A stretch of DNA of 64,000 bases from Oscillospiraceae bacterium (GTDB lineage Bacteria > Bacillota > Clostridia > Oscillospirales > Oscillospiraceae). The notes under the pieces are model-generated. The model was not told the DNA's origin, searched no databases, and was given only the letters and a program-made list of their open reading frames with translations. The stretch spans positions 1-64,000 of the forward strand of contig SVLM01000002.1 of NCBI GenBank assembly GCA_015067945.1, in the 5' to 3' direction. Below are positions 17,265 to 25,581 of this stretch, in pieces. Within the stretch, counting starts at the first letter, position 1; each line of letters begins with the position of its first letter. A program made the position numbers and the translations under genes.

Positions 17265-18125
17265 ATGAATGGAATTGTGATAATCGATAAACCTCAGGGC
17301 TGGACCAGTCAGGATGTAACCGCCCGGCTCCGTCGGGTGTTCAATACCCGGCGAATCGGTCACGGAGGTACCCTGGACCCCATGGCTACCGGTGTGCTGC
17401 CGGTGTTTGTAGGGCGTGCCACCCGGGGCGTGGAATTTTTTGAACACGCGGAAAAAACCTACGAAGCGGTACTGCAGCTGGGATTGACCACCGACACGGA
17501 GGATACCTCCGGCACTGTACTGGAAGAAAAGGAAGTTCATATTTCCGAAGCGGAGTTTTTAGGGATTTTACCGAAATTCCGGGGAGAAATCCAACAAATT
17601 CCGCCCATGTACTCTGCGTTGAAAATCGATGGACAGAAGCTCTGTGACCTTGCCCGGAAGGGAAAGACCGTGGAACGAAAGCCCAGGCCGATTACCATTT
17701 TCGAGCTGGAATGTCTGGATTTTACCGGCACAACTGCCCGGCTGCGGGTTCGCTGCTCCAAGGGTACTTATATCCGCACCCTGTGCAAGGATATTGGCGA
17801 GGCTCTGGGCTGCGGCGGCTGCATGGCGGCACTGCGTCGGGTGACGGCAGGAGAGTATACCATCGAGGAAGCCGTTCCGCTGGATGTGTTGCTGGAGGCA
17901 GAAAACCCGGAAAGCTACCTGCGGCCGGTGGACAGTATGTTCCGAAATTACCCGGAGGTTCGCCTGACGCCCAAGCAGGAGCAGCGTTGCCGCAACGGCA
18001 ATGCCTTCACCGTGAATATGGAGGATGGTACTTATCGGGTCTACGGACAAAATGGCGAATTTTTGGCCCTGTCCAGAGTTGAAATTGGCGTTATGTCAAC
18101 CATTAAAAGCTTTTTTGAGGTATAG
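17265..18125 (+). CDS. truB: tRNA pseudouridine-55 synthase
   Basis: A 286-residue enzyme that makes pseudouridine in the T-loop of tRNAs. It has NGIVIIDKPQGWTSQDV at the start, the catalytic-Asp motif GHGGTLDPMATGVLPV, and the RCSKGTYIRTLCKDIG motif in the central part. The C-terminal PUA-like tail is short but present. The ribosome site before the ATG is weak (AGAAGCGAGAAACAGG). Family B repeats flank the gene on both sides. Confidence 0.96.
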   Translation: MNGIVIIDKPQGWTSQDVTARLRRVFNTRRIGHGGTLDPMATGVLPVFVGRATRGVEFFEHAEKTYEAVLQLGLTTDTEDTSGTVLEEKEVHISEAEFLGILPKFRGEIQQIPPMYSALKIDGQKLCDLARKGKTVERKPRPITIFELECLDFTGTTARLRVRCSKGTYIRTLCKDIGEALGCGGCMAALRRVTAGEYTIEEAVPLDVLLEAENPESYLRPVDSMFRNYPEVRLTPKQEQRCRNGNAFTVNMEDGTYRVYGQNGEFLALSRVEIGVMSTIKSFFEV

Positions 18126-18134
18126 TATTGCATT

Positions 18135-18206
18135 GTAGGGGAGGGTCTTGACCCTCCCACCGACAGTTTCTATAAGATCGAAGGGAGGGTCAAGACCCTC
18201 CCTTAC
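18135..18206. repeat. Family B double-palindrome repeat, copy B3
   Basis: Arms as in B1; the final CTAC is changed to TTAC. It sits between truB and ribF. Confidence 0.85.
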
Positions 18207-18238
18207 GAAAAATAACACTTTACGATTACGGGAATGCT

Positions 18239-19120
18239 ATGAACAAAGAGAAGAAAATCGTCGCCCTGGGGTTTTTTGACGGGGTACATTTGGGTCATCA
18301 GGCACTGCTGAAAGCCTGTGTCAATTTGGCCCGGCAACTGAATATGGATCCGGCGGCGATTACTTTTCATCGGCATCCCAAAACTCTGTTTACCGACACT
18401 GTTCCGCCGCTGCTGAACAGCCTGGAGGATCGGAGCCGTCTGCTGCGGCAGTATGGTATGGCCCAGATTATTACGGTACCGGTGAGTCCTGTGGTCATGA
18501 AAATGCCTTGGCAGGAATTTTTGTCCATACTCTTGAACGAAGGTGCTGCCGGCTTTGTTTGCGGCGAGGATTTTCGCTTCGGATTTCGGGGCGAGGGTAC
18601 GGCAGAATTGCTGGAAGGCTTCTGCCGGGAGCGAAATTTGCCCTGCGTGACCGTGCCGGATCAAACGCTGGAGGGCGTAAGAATTTCCTCCACCCACATC
18701 CGGGATCTCATAGAAAGCGGCCAAATGGATGAGGCGGTTCGCTTTTTGGGGCACCCCCATATTTTGTCCGGTCAGGTGGTGCAGGGGCAGCAACTGGGGC
18801 GGAAAATCGGTATTCCAACCGCAAATTTGGTAATTCCCCAGGGTGTTTTGGTGCCGAAATTTGGCGTGTACGCCTGCCGAATCACCACGGAGCAGGGCGA
18901 ATTTTCTGCGGTGACCAATGTGGGAACCCGTCCCACGGTGGCAGGCTCCGGCGTTACGGTGGAACCCTGGATTTTGGATTTTGACGGCGATCTGTACGGA
19001 AAAACCGTCACTTTGGAATTTCACCGCTTCCTCCGACCGGAGAAAAAATTTGACTCTTTGTCCGAATTGCAGGCAGAAATTCGGAAAAATGCCATGCAAA
19101 CCCGAGAGTTTTTTCTCTGA
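18239..19120 (+). CDS. ribF: Bifunctional riboflavin kinase/FAD synthetase
   Basis: A 293-residue enzyme that makes FMN from riboflavin and then FAD. The N-terminal adenylyltransferase half has GFFDGVHLGHQALL and ISSTHIRDLIESGQ. The C-terminal flavokinase half has GQQLGRKIGIPTANL and GVYACRI. The ribosome site is weak (ACGGGAATGCT just before the ATG), so the gene may depend on upstream translation. It ends the rimP-truB-ribF series, closed by a strong terminator. No FMN riboswitch is seen in front of it. Confidence 0.95.
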   Translation: MNKEKKIVALGFFDGVHLGHQALLKACVNLARQLNMDPAAITFHRHPKTLFTDTVPPLLNSLEDRSRLLRQYGMAQIITVPVSPVVMKMPWQEFLSILLNEGAAGFVCGEDFRFGFRGEGTAELLEGFCRERNLPCVTVPDQTLEGVRISSTHIRDLIESGQMDEAVRFLGHPHILSGQVVQGQQLGRKIGIPTANLVIPQGVLVPKFGVYACRITTEQGEFSAVTNVGTRPTVAGSGVTVEPWILDFDGDLYGKTVTLEFHRFLRPEKKFDSLSELQAEIRKNAMQTREFFL

Positions 19121-19126
19121 TATAAA

Positions 19127-19170
19127 AACGAGGACACCGGAGCATTAAGCCGGGTCCTCGTTATCTTTTT
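19127..19170 (+). terminator. ribF terminator
   Basis: AACGAGGAC/GTCCTCGTT plus CCGG/CCGG stem, followed by TATCTTTTT. It also faces the convergent TM2 gene. Confidence 0.8.
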
Positions 19171-19192
19171 GTTCATTCAGTTCTCTTATGTG

Positions 19193-19594
19193 TTAGTGAA
19201 CATAATAGGGATTAGGCTTGCACAGCAGGGAAATGCAGTCGATAAACCAGCCAATGCCGAATAAACCACCTGTAAACAGGTACAACAGTCCCATGCCAGC
19301 TTTGCCCTCGTAAAACTTGTGTGCACCAAAGTAACCTAAAAACAGGCATAGGCAAAACGCCACCCACTTGTTTCTCATCCGAACACCAACGGCGGCCGCA
19401 TTAACATTCATATTCGCATTGGTGTTCGTATTCGCATTGTTGATGATAATGCTGGGTTGCTCATTTTGCTTGATTTGCTCTACTTGGCAGCCGCAGAGTG
19501 TGCAGATCACAGCAGCTTCGGGGATTTTTCCGCCGCAGTGGCTACAAAACTTCATTCTAGTGCTTGTTTCGGGAGTGTGAGTTGTGTTATCCAT
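19193..19594 (-). CDS. TM2-domain protein with N-terminal zinc ribbon
   Basis: A 133-residue membrane protein. Residues 16-34 hold a CSHCG...CTLCG zinc ribbon. A polar Asn/Thr-rich linker (NNANTNTNANMNVNA) follows, then a TM2 domain (about 75-125) with two helices and the conserved GYFGAHKFYEGKAGMGLLYLFTGGLFGIGWFID pattern. The role of the family is unknown. GGAGG lies 10 bases before the ATG. It is divergent from a ribbon-helix-helix gene across a short region with two dyads. Confidence 0.88.
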   Translation of the reverse strand: MDNTTHTPETSTRMKFCSHCGGKIPEAAVICTLCGCQVEQIKQNEQPSIIINNANTNTNANMNVNAAAVGVRMRNKWVAFCLCLFLGYFGAHKFYEGKAGMGLLYLFTGGLFGIGWFIDCISLLCKPNPYYVH

Positions 19595-19619
19595 ATCTAT
19601 ATCCTCCGTGTATTATTTG

Positions 19620-19687
19620 TATTACAAATACATATAATATTGTAATATATTCATATAGGGTTTGTCAATCTATAATTCATATAGATT
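19620..19687. promoter_or_regulatory. Divergent promoter region with two dyads
   Basis: The minus-strand promoter of the TM2 gene is TTGACA (19663-19668), an 18-base spacer, TACAAT (19639-19644). One dyad is TATTACAA/TTGTAATA (19620-19627 and 19640-19647) over the -10 box. The other is AATCTAT/ATAGATT (19667-19673 and 19681-19687) next to the -35 box. These suit a small RHH repressor. Confidence 0.6.
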
Positions 19688-19700
19688 GAGAGGTGTTTGC

Positions 19701-19883
19701 ATGAAAAACGAACCTTTGAAACTTAGAAAACGGGGCGAGGATGGCAGTCGGATCATCTCGGTGCGAATTCGGGAAGAAATACTAACAGATCTGGATCGTT
19801 TGGCTAATGAAGTAAATTACTCCCGAAACGAACTTATTAATTTGATTTTGGCACACGGCGTAAAGAATATAGAAATTGAATAA
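19701..19883 (+). CDS. Ribbon-helix-helix (CopG/Arc-type) small DNA-binding protein
   Basis: A 60-residue protein. After a basic N-terminus (KNEPLKLRKRGEDGSR) comes the RHH fold: strand RIISVRIREEI, helix LTDLDRLANEVNYS, helix RNELINLILAHGVKNI. The start at 19701 follows GAGAGGTG. It may repress the shared intergenic region with the TM2 gene. It could also be an orphan antitoxin, but no toxin gene is next to it. Confidence 0.8.
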   Translation: MKNEPLKLRKRGEDGSRIISVRIREEILTDLDRLANEVNYSRNELINLILAHGVKNIEIE

Positions 19884-19962
19884 TACTTGCTCAAAAGAGG
19901 AAAATATATAAAAACTCTCAGTAAATAGATAGAATTTCTTTGAAAAAACCTGAAAATTTTGC

Positions 19963-19991
19963 TTTACATTTGGGAAAACTTATGATATGAT
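19963..19991 (+). promoter_or_regulatory. rpsO promoter
   Basis: TTTACA (19963-19968), a 17-base spacer and TATGAT (19986-19991). This gives a leader of about 100 bases. Confidence 0.65.
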
Positions 19992-20100
19992 ATCCGGGCT
20001 GGCTATGGCCAGACGATATTTCTATGCCCGCAGCTCAGTTTTGGGAAGACACCGACCCTCTACTTGGCGCGAGGTAAATTTATGAAAAGGTGGATTTAAC
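19992..20100 (+). promoter_or_regulatory. Structured rpsO leader
   Basis: The leader starts with a short hairpin (CTGGC-TAT-GGCCAG) and is about 100 bases long, unusually long for the small genes here. S15 is known to repress its own mRNA through leader RNA in several phyla. That this leader does so is an inference. Confidence 0.4.
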
Positions 20101-20101
20101 C

Positions 20102-20368
20102 ATGATTCAGAAGGAAAAGAAGACCCAGGTTATCCTGGACAACGCAACCCACGAGGGCGACACCGGTTCTCCCGAAGTTCAGATCGCCATCCTGACTGCC
20201 CGTATCAACGAGCTGACCGATCACCTGCGCGTGCACAAGCATGACAACCACTCCCGTCGTGGTCTGCTGATGATGGTTGGTAAGCGTCGCAGCCTGCTGG
20301 ACTATCTGGCAAAGAAGGACATCAACCGTTACCGTGCTATCATCGCCAAGCTGGGCATCCGTAAGTAA
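20102..20368 (+). CDS. rpsO: 30S ribosomal protein S15
   Basis: An 88-residue primary 16S rRNA-binding protein. The family pattern is complete: [37 protein letters not shown], then [12 protein letters not shown]. The start MIQKEKK at 20102 has AAAAGGTGG ahead of it. An in-frame ATG four codons earlier lies in the ribosome site. The conserved rpsO-pnp order is kept, but a terminator and repeats lie between them. Confidence 0.97.
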   Translation: MIQKEKKTQVILDNATHEGDTGSPEVQIAILTARINELTDHLRVHKHDNHSRRGLLMMVGKRRSLLDYLAKKDINRYRAIIAKLGIRK

Positions 20369-20374
20369 TTTTGG

Positions 20375-20403
20375 AAAGGGGCGATGCAAATCGCCCCTTT
20401 ATC
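20375..20403 (+). terminator. rpsO terminator
   Basis: AAAGGGGCGA/TCGCCCCTTT stem followed by ATCTT. Confidence 0.75.
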
Positions 20404-20408
20404 TTACT

Positions 20409-20542
20409 ATGCACCCAGCTTGCCCCCCGCATTTATGAGGGGGGATGTCATGCGAAAGCATGACAGGGGGGAGATAAAATCAAGCTCCCCCAGTCAGTGT
20501 CTTGCGACACTGCCAGCCCCCTCACAAGTGCGGGGGCCGAGG
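20409..20542. repeat. Family D G/C-rich repeat, copy D1
   Basis: GCCCCCCGCATTTATGAGGG at the left and CCCCTCACAAGTGCGGGGGC at the right form the outer pair. Inner hairpins CATGCGAAAGCATG and GTGTCTTGCGACAC and the block CTCCCCCAGTC are shared with D3. Confidence 0.75.
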
Positions 20543-20655
20543 CGGCTTCGCCGCAAAGTAAAAGCAAACTATCGGGAGATATTTAGCAGTTGAATGTGTT
20601 GCTGAAGCTGCAGCAATAGATTCAAGTGCTAAACCTCCCGAAACACACAACAACG

Positions 20656-20742
20656 TGTCATTCCGAGGAGTGCACAGCACGACGTGGGAATCCCCGAAGA
20701 TTTTGGAGATTGCCACGGCGGCTAAGCCGCCTCGCAATGACA
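20656..20742. repeat. Family A modular repeat, copy A2 (two modules)
   Basis: A degenerate forward module (CATTCCGAG variant) and a reverse module with inner stem GGCGGC/GCCGCC. It ends just before the pnp ribosome site. Confidence 0.8.
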
Positions 20743-20766
20743 ACCACTACTAAGGAGGTAAATCAA

Positions 20767-22887
20767 ATGGTAACTCGCAAACAGTTCCCCAATCACAAGG
20801 TTTTCGAAATGGAAATCGGCGGCCGTCCCTTTACCGTAGAGACCGGTAAGGTGGCTGAGCTGGCCAACGCCGAGTGCATCTGCCGCTACGGCGACACCGT
20901 GGTGCTGACTACCTGCACCTGCAACCCCATCCCCAAGGCCGGTATCGACTACTTCCCTCTGACCATCGAGTTTGAGGAAAGAATGTACTCCGTGGGCCGC
21001 ATCCCCGGCTCCTTCAACCGCCGCGAGGGCAAGCCCTCCGAGCGTGGCATTCTGAACAGCCGTATCATCGACCGTCCCATGCGTCCTCTCTTTGACGAGG
21101 AGCTGCGTAACGACACCGTCGTTACCTGCACCGTCATGGCCAACGACTACGAGAACCCCGTGGAAATCGTCGCTTCCCTGGGTGCTTCCATCGCCATCGC
21201 ATCTTCCGATGTGCCCTGGAACGGCCCCGTTGCCACCACCAACGTCGCTCACATCGGCGACCGCTACGTCATCAACCCCTCTGCCGACGAGCGTGAGGCC
21301 TGCGACTGCTTTGTCTGCATCGCTTCCACCTTCGAGAAGGTCGTCATGATCGAGACCGAGGCCAACGAGGCTCCCGAAGAGATCGTCTACGAGTCCATCC
21401 GCATCGCTCACGAGACCAACATGGAGATCGTGAAGTTCATCAACTCCATCGTTGCTGAGATCGGCAAACCCAAGTTCACCTTCGAGAAGGCCGCTGTTAA
21501 CCACGACCTGCTGGACGACCTGATCGAGTACGGCCTGGGTCAGATCGAGTACGCTCTGGATACCGACGATAAGAATGTCCGCGAGGAGCGTCTGACCGCT
21601 GCCCGTCTGGACTTCGCTGACAAGTTCGCTGAGAAGTACGAGGACTTCGAGACCCACATTGAGGTCTGCCTGTACAAGATGCAGAAGAAGGTCGTTAAGA
21701 AGTGGCTGCTGGCCGGCAAGCGTGTTGACGGCCGTGGCATGGACGACATCCGTGCTCTGGCTGCCGAGGTCGGCGTTCTGCCCAGAGTCCACGGCAGTGG
21801 CCTGTTCACCCGTGGCCAGACCCAGGTTCTGTCCATCTGCACCCTGAACACTCTGTCCGCTGCTCAGAAGCTGGACACCATCTATCAGGAAGATACCAAG
21901 CGGTATATCCACCACTACAACTTCCCCGCATTCTCCACCGGCGAAGCCCGTGCTGCCCGTTCCACCTCCCGTCGTGAGATCGGTCACGGTGCTCTGGCTG
22001 AGAAGGCTCTGCTGCCCGTGATTCCTCCCGTTGAGGAGTTCCCCTACGCCATTCGCGTGGTGTCCGAGGTTCTTTCTTCCAACGGTTCTACTTCCCAGGG
22101 CTCCATCTGCGGCTCTACTCTGGCTCTGATGGATGCCGGTGTGCCGATCCGTCGTCCCGTTGCAGGTATTTCCTGCGGCCTGATCTCCGACCAGGAGACC
22201 GGCGAGTGGAGAACCTTCACCGACATTCAGGGTGTTGAGGACTTCCACGGCGAAATGGACTTCAAGGTCGCCGGTACTACCGAGGGTGTTACCGCCATCC
22301 AGATGGACCTGAAGAACAAGGGTCTGACCATGGAGATCATCGCCGATGCTCTGGAGCGTTGCCGCGTGGCCCGTCTGGAGATCCTGAACGAGATCATGCT
22401 GCCCTGCATCCCCGAGCCCCGTGCTGAGGTTTCTGAGTTTGCTCCCAAGATGATCAGCCTGAAGATTCCCGTGGACAAGATCCGCGAGGTCATCGGCTCC
22501 GGCGGCAAGACCATTCAGAAGATCTGTGCCGACACCGGTGCCAAGGTCGACATTGAGGACGATGGCTCCGTGTTCATCTCCGCTGTGGACAGTGCCGCTG
22601 CTTACGCTGCCAAGAAGATGGTGGACGACATCTGCTTCGTTCCCGAGGTTGGCAAGCTGTACTACGGCAAGGTTGTTCGCATCCTGCCCATCGGTGCGTT
22701 CGTTGAGATCGCTCCCGGCCACGACGGCATGGTCCACATCTCCAAGCTGGAGAACCGCCGCGTTGAGAAGGTTGAGGACGTTCTGAATCTGGGCGACATG
22801 ACTTGGGTTAAGTTCATGGGCTTCGACGAGAAGGGCCGTGCAAACTTTAGCCGCAAGGACGCTCTGAAGGAACTGGAGAACCAGTAA
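20767..22887 (+). CDS. pnp: Polyribonucleotide nucleotidyltransferase
   Basis: A 706-residue phosphorolytic 3'-5' exoribonuclease, part of the RNA degradosome. Two RNase PH domains with an all-helical linker are followed by a KH domain (IREVIGSGGKTIQKI) and an S1 domain (GKVVRILPIGAFVEIAPGHDGMVHISKL). In the second PH domain the substrate-binding and catalytic stretches (TSRREIGHGALAEKAL, SNGSTSQGSICG, MDFKVAGTTEG) are present. AAGGAGG lies 9 bases before the ATG at 20767. An upstream in-frame ATG would read through repeat A2 and is rejected. Confidence 0.98.
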   Translation: MVTRKQFPNHKVFEMEIGGRPFTVETGKVAELANAECICRYGDTVVLTTCTCNPIPKAGIDYFPLTIEFEERMYSVGRIPGSFNRREGKPSERGILNSRIIDRPMRPLFDEELRNDTVVTCTVMANDYENPVEIVASLGASIAIASSDVPWNGPVATTNVAHIGDRYVINPSADEREACDCFVCIASTFEKVVMIETEANEAPEEIVYESIRIAHETNMEIVKFINSIVAEIGKPKFTFEKAAVNHDLLDDLIEYGLGQIEYALDTDDKNVREERLTAARLDFADKFAEKYEDFETHIEVCLYKMQKKVVKKWLLAGKRVDGRGMDDIRALAAEVGVLPRVHGSGLFTRGQTQVLSICTLNTLSAAQKLDTIYQEDTKRYIHHYNFPAFSTGEARAARSTSRREIGHGALAEKALLPVIPPVEEFPYAIRVVSEVLSSNGSTSQGSICGSTLALMDAGVPIRRPVAGISCGLISDQETGEWRTFTDIQGVEDFHGEMDFKVAGTTEGVTAIQMDLKNKGLTMEIIADALERCRVARLEILNEIMLPCIPEPRAEVSEFAPKMISLKIPVDKIREVIGSGGKTIQKICADTGAKVDIEDDGSVFISAVDSAAAYAAKKMVDDICFVPEVGKLYYGKVVRILPIGAFVEIAPGHDGMVHISKLENRRVEKVEDVLNLGDMTWVKFMGFDEKGRANFSRKDALKELENQ

Positions 22888-22900
22888 TTGATGTCATAAC

Positions 22901-22929
22901 GCCGCGGTGCTTTTGCACCGCGGCATTTG
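22901..22929 (+). terminator. pnp terminator
   Basis: GCCGCGGTGC/GCACCGCGGC stem followed by ATTTGT. Confidence 0.7.
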
Positions 22930-23094
22930 TCATTCCGAGCGTAGTCGAGGAATCTACGCTCTATCGTGAGGGGTTACGCTCGAAAAAACGATACTGTGTC
23001 ATTGCGAGGCCCATCGGGCCGTGGCAATCTCCTGGGTGTTTCTCCTAACCGGGGGGGATTCCCACGCCAGTGTGCGCACTGGCTCGGAATGACA
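22928..23094. repeat. Family A modular repeat, copy A3
   Basis: A partial CATTCCGAGCGTAG start (22928) is followed by a complete two-module copy (22997-23094) with inner stems GGCCC/GGGCC and CCAGTG/CACTGG. It fills most of the pnp/ricT gap. Confidence 0.8.
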
Positions 23095-23120
23095 GAAAGA
23101 CGACAGTGAAAAAGGCGACA

Positions 23121-23150
23121 AAAAGGAGCACCGCAGGGTGCTCCTTTTCT
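23121..23150 (-). terminator. ricT terminator
   Basis: AAAAGGAGCACC/GGTGCTCCTTTT stem with a 4-base loop, T-rich on both strands. It ends the minus-strand holB-ricT pair and can also stop pnp read-through. Confidence 0.8.
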
Positions 23151-23152
23151 CT

Positions 23153-24382
23153 TTATTGGGCGTTATTTGCGTTGCCGCCGGGCTTTTTGTGCCGGCGATA
23201 GTGATGTCTGCGATGGTGGTTGTTCTGTTTTTTCGTATTTTCTCCCTCAGGGTCCGCTGCAGAATCCTGAGGTTTCGGCTCAGCCGGGGTCTTCAATTCC
23301 TGTACCTTCTGCTCACGGTTGCCCCGGTTCTTATTCCGGCGGCGGTTGTTCTTCTTGGCAGATGCAGCGGTCTCCTCCGGGACTTCTGCTTCCTCCGGAT
23401 CCGCCACACCCTCCGCCACCGGCTCCTCGCTATAGCGGAATTTGATGGAATCCAGGGGCATGGACCGCACCGGCTCTTCCTTGCGGACACGCTTTCCGTT
23501 TCCGGAAATGGGTGCCAGGTCAGCAGGAATGGGCGGATCGTTCTTCTTGGCCTTGCCGCTTCGCAGAATGGCGATCTCCTCATTGCGGAATACCTGAATC
23601 ACTTCCGGCTCGTCCTCCATCCGCACCTTGACACGCTGCCGCAGCAGATCCACCTCAATAACCGTTCCCCGGCCCTCCGGGGTATCCACAAAGGATTCGG
23701 CCTTAGGTGCGTTCCGCAGCAGATCCTCATAGGCAAACTGCTCGTACTTCAGGCAGCACATCAGCCGGCCGCAGGTGCCGGAAATTTTGGTGGGGTTCAG
23801 GCTCAGATTTTGGGTCTTGGCCATTTTGATGGACACCGGCTGGAAATCGTCCAGAAAGCTGGCACAGCAGAAGGGTCTGCCGCAGATGCCCAGACCGCCT
23901 ACCATCTTAGCCTTGTCCCGGACACCGATCTGCCGCAGCTCAATACGGGTATGGAATGCCGACGCCAGGCTCTTGACCAGCTCCCGGAAATCCACCCGCT
24001 CGTCGGCGGTGAAGAAGAACAGCAGCTTGCTGCCGTCGAAGGAGCATTCCACGCTGACCAGCTGCATATCCAGCCCCTGCTCAGCAATCTTCTGCAGGCA
24101 GACATCAAAGGCCTGCTGCTCCTTTTTGCGGTTGTCCTCTACGCACCTTTCGTCCTGTGCGCTGGCGATGCGGATCACCGGCCGCAGTGGGCTGACCACA
24201 TCCCGCTCGGGAATGCTGTGGTTGCCGCTGGCACAGATGCCGAACTCCGGTCCCCGGGCAGTGTCGATGATCACATGATCACCGGTGTGAAGCTCCAGCT
24301 TGCCGGGGTCAAAATAATAAACCTTCTGTCCCGGGCGGAACTGAATATCCACCACCTGAACAGTCTTATTTGTCTCTTCCAT
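23153..24382 (-). CDS. ricT: RicT (YaaT) PSP1-domain protein
   Basis: A 409-residue protein. Residues 1-280 are the PSP1 module with the family's Cys-rich motif GGLGICGRPFCCASFL...GTCGRLMCCLKYEQ, whose Cys residues can hold iron-sulfur clusters in the Bacillus Ric complex. That complex acts on RNase Y and mRNA maturation and affects sporulation and biofilm entry. The C-terminal 130 residues are a charged low-complexity tail (KKNNRRRNKNRGNRE and KKQNNHHRRHHYRRHK), much longer than in Bacillus and probably RNA-binding. It begins 12 bases after holB, the conserved holB-yaaT order. Confidence 0.93.
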   Translation of the reverse strand: MEETNKTVQVVDIQFRPGQKVYYFDPGKLELHTGDHVIIDTARGPEFGICASGNHSIPERDVVSPLRPVIRIASAQDERCVEDNRKKEQQAFDVCLQKIAEQGLDMQLVSVECSFDGSKLLFFFTADERVDFRELVKSLASAFHTRIELRQIGVRDKAKMVGGLGICGRPFCCASFLDDFQPVSIKMAKTQNLSLNPTKISGTCGRLMCCLKYEQFAYEDLLRNAPKAESFVDTPEGRGTVIEVDLLRQRVKVRMEDEPEVIQVFRNEEIAILRSGKAKKNDPPIPADLAPISGNGKRVRKEEPVRSMPLDSIKFRYSEEPVAEGVADPEEAEVPEETAASAKKNNRRRNKNRGNREQKVQELKTPAEPKPQDSAADPEGENTKKQNNHHRRHHYRRHKKPGGNANNAQ

Positions 24383-24394
24383 GGTTTTCTCCTT

Positions 24395-25339
24395 TTATCT
24401 CAAAGCCCAGGAAAGATAGCCGCAGATGGCGGCAACTGAGATATTTCTCTGGGCATAATCTATACTTTTTTGCAGGCAGGATATGGCACTGCGGATTTGA
24501 TCCGCACTTCTGGCGGTGCTGATCTCCGCCGCCAAGGGATGTGCCGCCGGCATACCTGCACGGCAGGCCAAGGCTCCCTCCAGCAGCTCGATCCACTGGG
24601 AAAGTACCTCACTCAGCTGATCCCGCTTCCATTTTTCCATCGGCACCAGGGTCTGCAGCAGAAGGATGGCATCCTTTTTTGCAAAGCTGCCCGCAAATTG
24701 CTCGGTCTGGGGGGGATAACCCTGCGTGTCGGCAAGGATCGCCCGGGCCTGACCCAGGAATCCGCCGCTGCGGAGCATGGCGGCAGATACCGAAGCTTCT
24801 TCCGCCTGGGGAAACTCTTTCTGCAACGCACCGGCCAAAACCTGCTTAGGCAGTGCCGTCAGCTTCAGCTCTGTGCAGCGGGAGCGGATGGTGGGTAACA
24901 GCTTTTCCGGATTGTCGGTCAGCAGGATGAACACACCGTAGCTGGGGGGCTCTTCCAGAATCTTCAGCAGGGCGTTCTGACCCTCGATGCCCAACTCCTG
25001 GGGCAGCAGGTAGATCTTATACTCGGACTCGTTGGGGCGGATGAACACATCCTCCCGGAATTGCCGGACAAGCTTGACCGCCACCGTTTTGTGTTCCGGA
25101 TCCTCCACAGTGATCACATCCGGGTGGGTGTTTTCCATCACCTTGCGGCAGACGGAGCAGCTCAAACACGGCTCGTGGCTGTGGCAGAGAATGGCAGCAC
25201 TGAGCAGTTTTGCCAGGGTATGCTTGCCGCTTCCTTTCGGGCCGGAAATCAGATAGAAGTGAGAAATACGCCCCTTTTTCAGGCTTTGGGTCAGATTTTC
25301 CTTTAGTCTTTCATTGCCAAGTAAACGCTCAAAGGACAT
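24395..25339 (-). CDS. holB: DNA polymerase III delta-prime subunit
   Basis: A 314-residue clamp-loader AAA+ subunit. It has Walker A GPKGSGKHT (residues 33-41), four zinc cysteines (CHSHEPCLSCSVC), the GQNALLKILEEPP helix and the SRC motif of sensor 1 (TIRSRCTELKL). Where Walker B normally reads D-E-A, this protein reads LLPQELGIEG, so the acidic pair is lost and it is unlikely to hydrolyse ATP although the P-loop is kept. AGGAGGTG precedes the ATG. It is transcribed with ricT. Confidence 0.92.
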   Translation of the reverse strand: MSFERLLGNERLKENLTQSLKKGRISHFYLISGPKGSGKHTLAKLLSAAILCHSHEPCLSCSVCRKVMENTHPDVITVEDPEHKTVAVKLVRQFREDVFIRPNESEYKIYLLPQELGIEGQNALLKILEEPPSYGVFILLTDNPEKLLPTIRSRCTELKLTALPKQVLAGALQKEFPQAEEASVSAAMLRSGGFLGQARAILADTQGYPPQTEQFAGSFAKKDAILLLQTLVPMEKWKRDQLSEVLSQWIELLEGALACRAGMPAAHPLAAEISTARSADQIRSAISCLQKSIDYAQRNISVAAICGYLSWALR

Positions 25340-25366
25340 ATTTTCACCTCCTAACTATCAAAATTG

Positions 25367-25566
25367 TGTCATTGCGAGGGAGTAGCGAAGCGAATCTAAA
25401 TCAACAATTGCGTTAAGCAATTACAACAGAAATGCGAAGCCCGACGTGGCAATCTCCTAAATGATTCTCCTAACCGGGGGATTGCCACGGCAGCAAAGCT
25501 GCCTCGCAATGACACCGTGTTTGGAGGGGATCGCCACACCAGTCTGCGGACTGGTTCGCGATGACA
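25367..25566. repeat. Family A modular repeat, copy A4 (three modules, with nested insert)
   Basis: The forward module carries the nested element (25383-25441). Reverse modules have inner stems GGCAGC/GCTGCC and ACCAGTC/GACTGGT. Confidence 0.85.
25383..25441. repeat. Nested A/T-rich element inside A4
   Basis: It begins TAGCGAAGCGAATCTAAAT and contains AATTGC-GTTA-AGCAATT. Near-identical elements lie in A5 and A12, and a related one in B7. Confidence 0.75.
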
Positions 25567-25581
25567 GAAATAACGATATTT

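Noticed and set aside
15737-18206. Family B copies as ordinary terminators of infB, nrnA and truB
   Set aside because: They lack a T tract after the right arm and recur in gaps that are not gene ends, so they were kept as repeats.
18207-18238. FMN riboswitch before ribF
   Set aside because: Only a family B repeat and a 32-base leader lie between truB and ribF, with none of the conserved riboswitch elements.
20722-22737. Open frame of 671 codons on the minus strand
   Set aside because: Antisense to pnp; the composition (many Asp, Gly, Val, Leu) mirrors the pnp codons.
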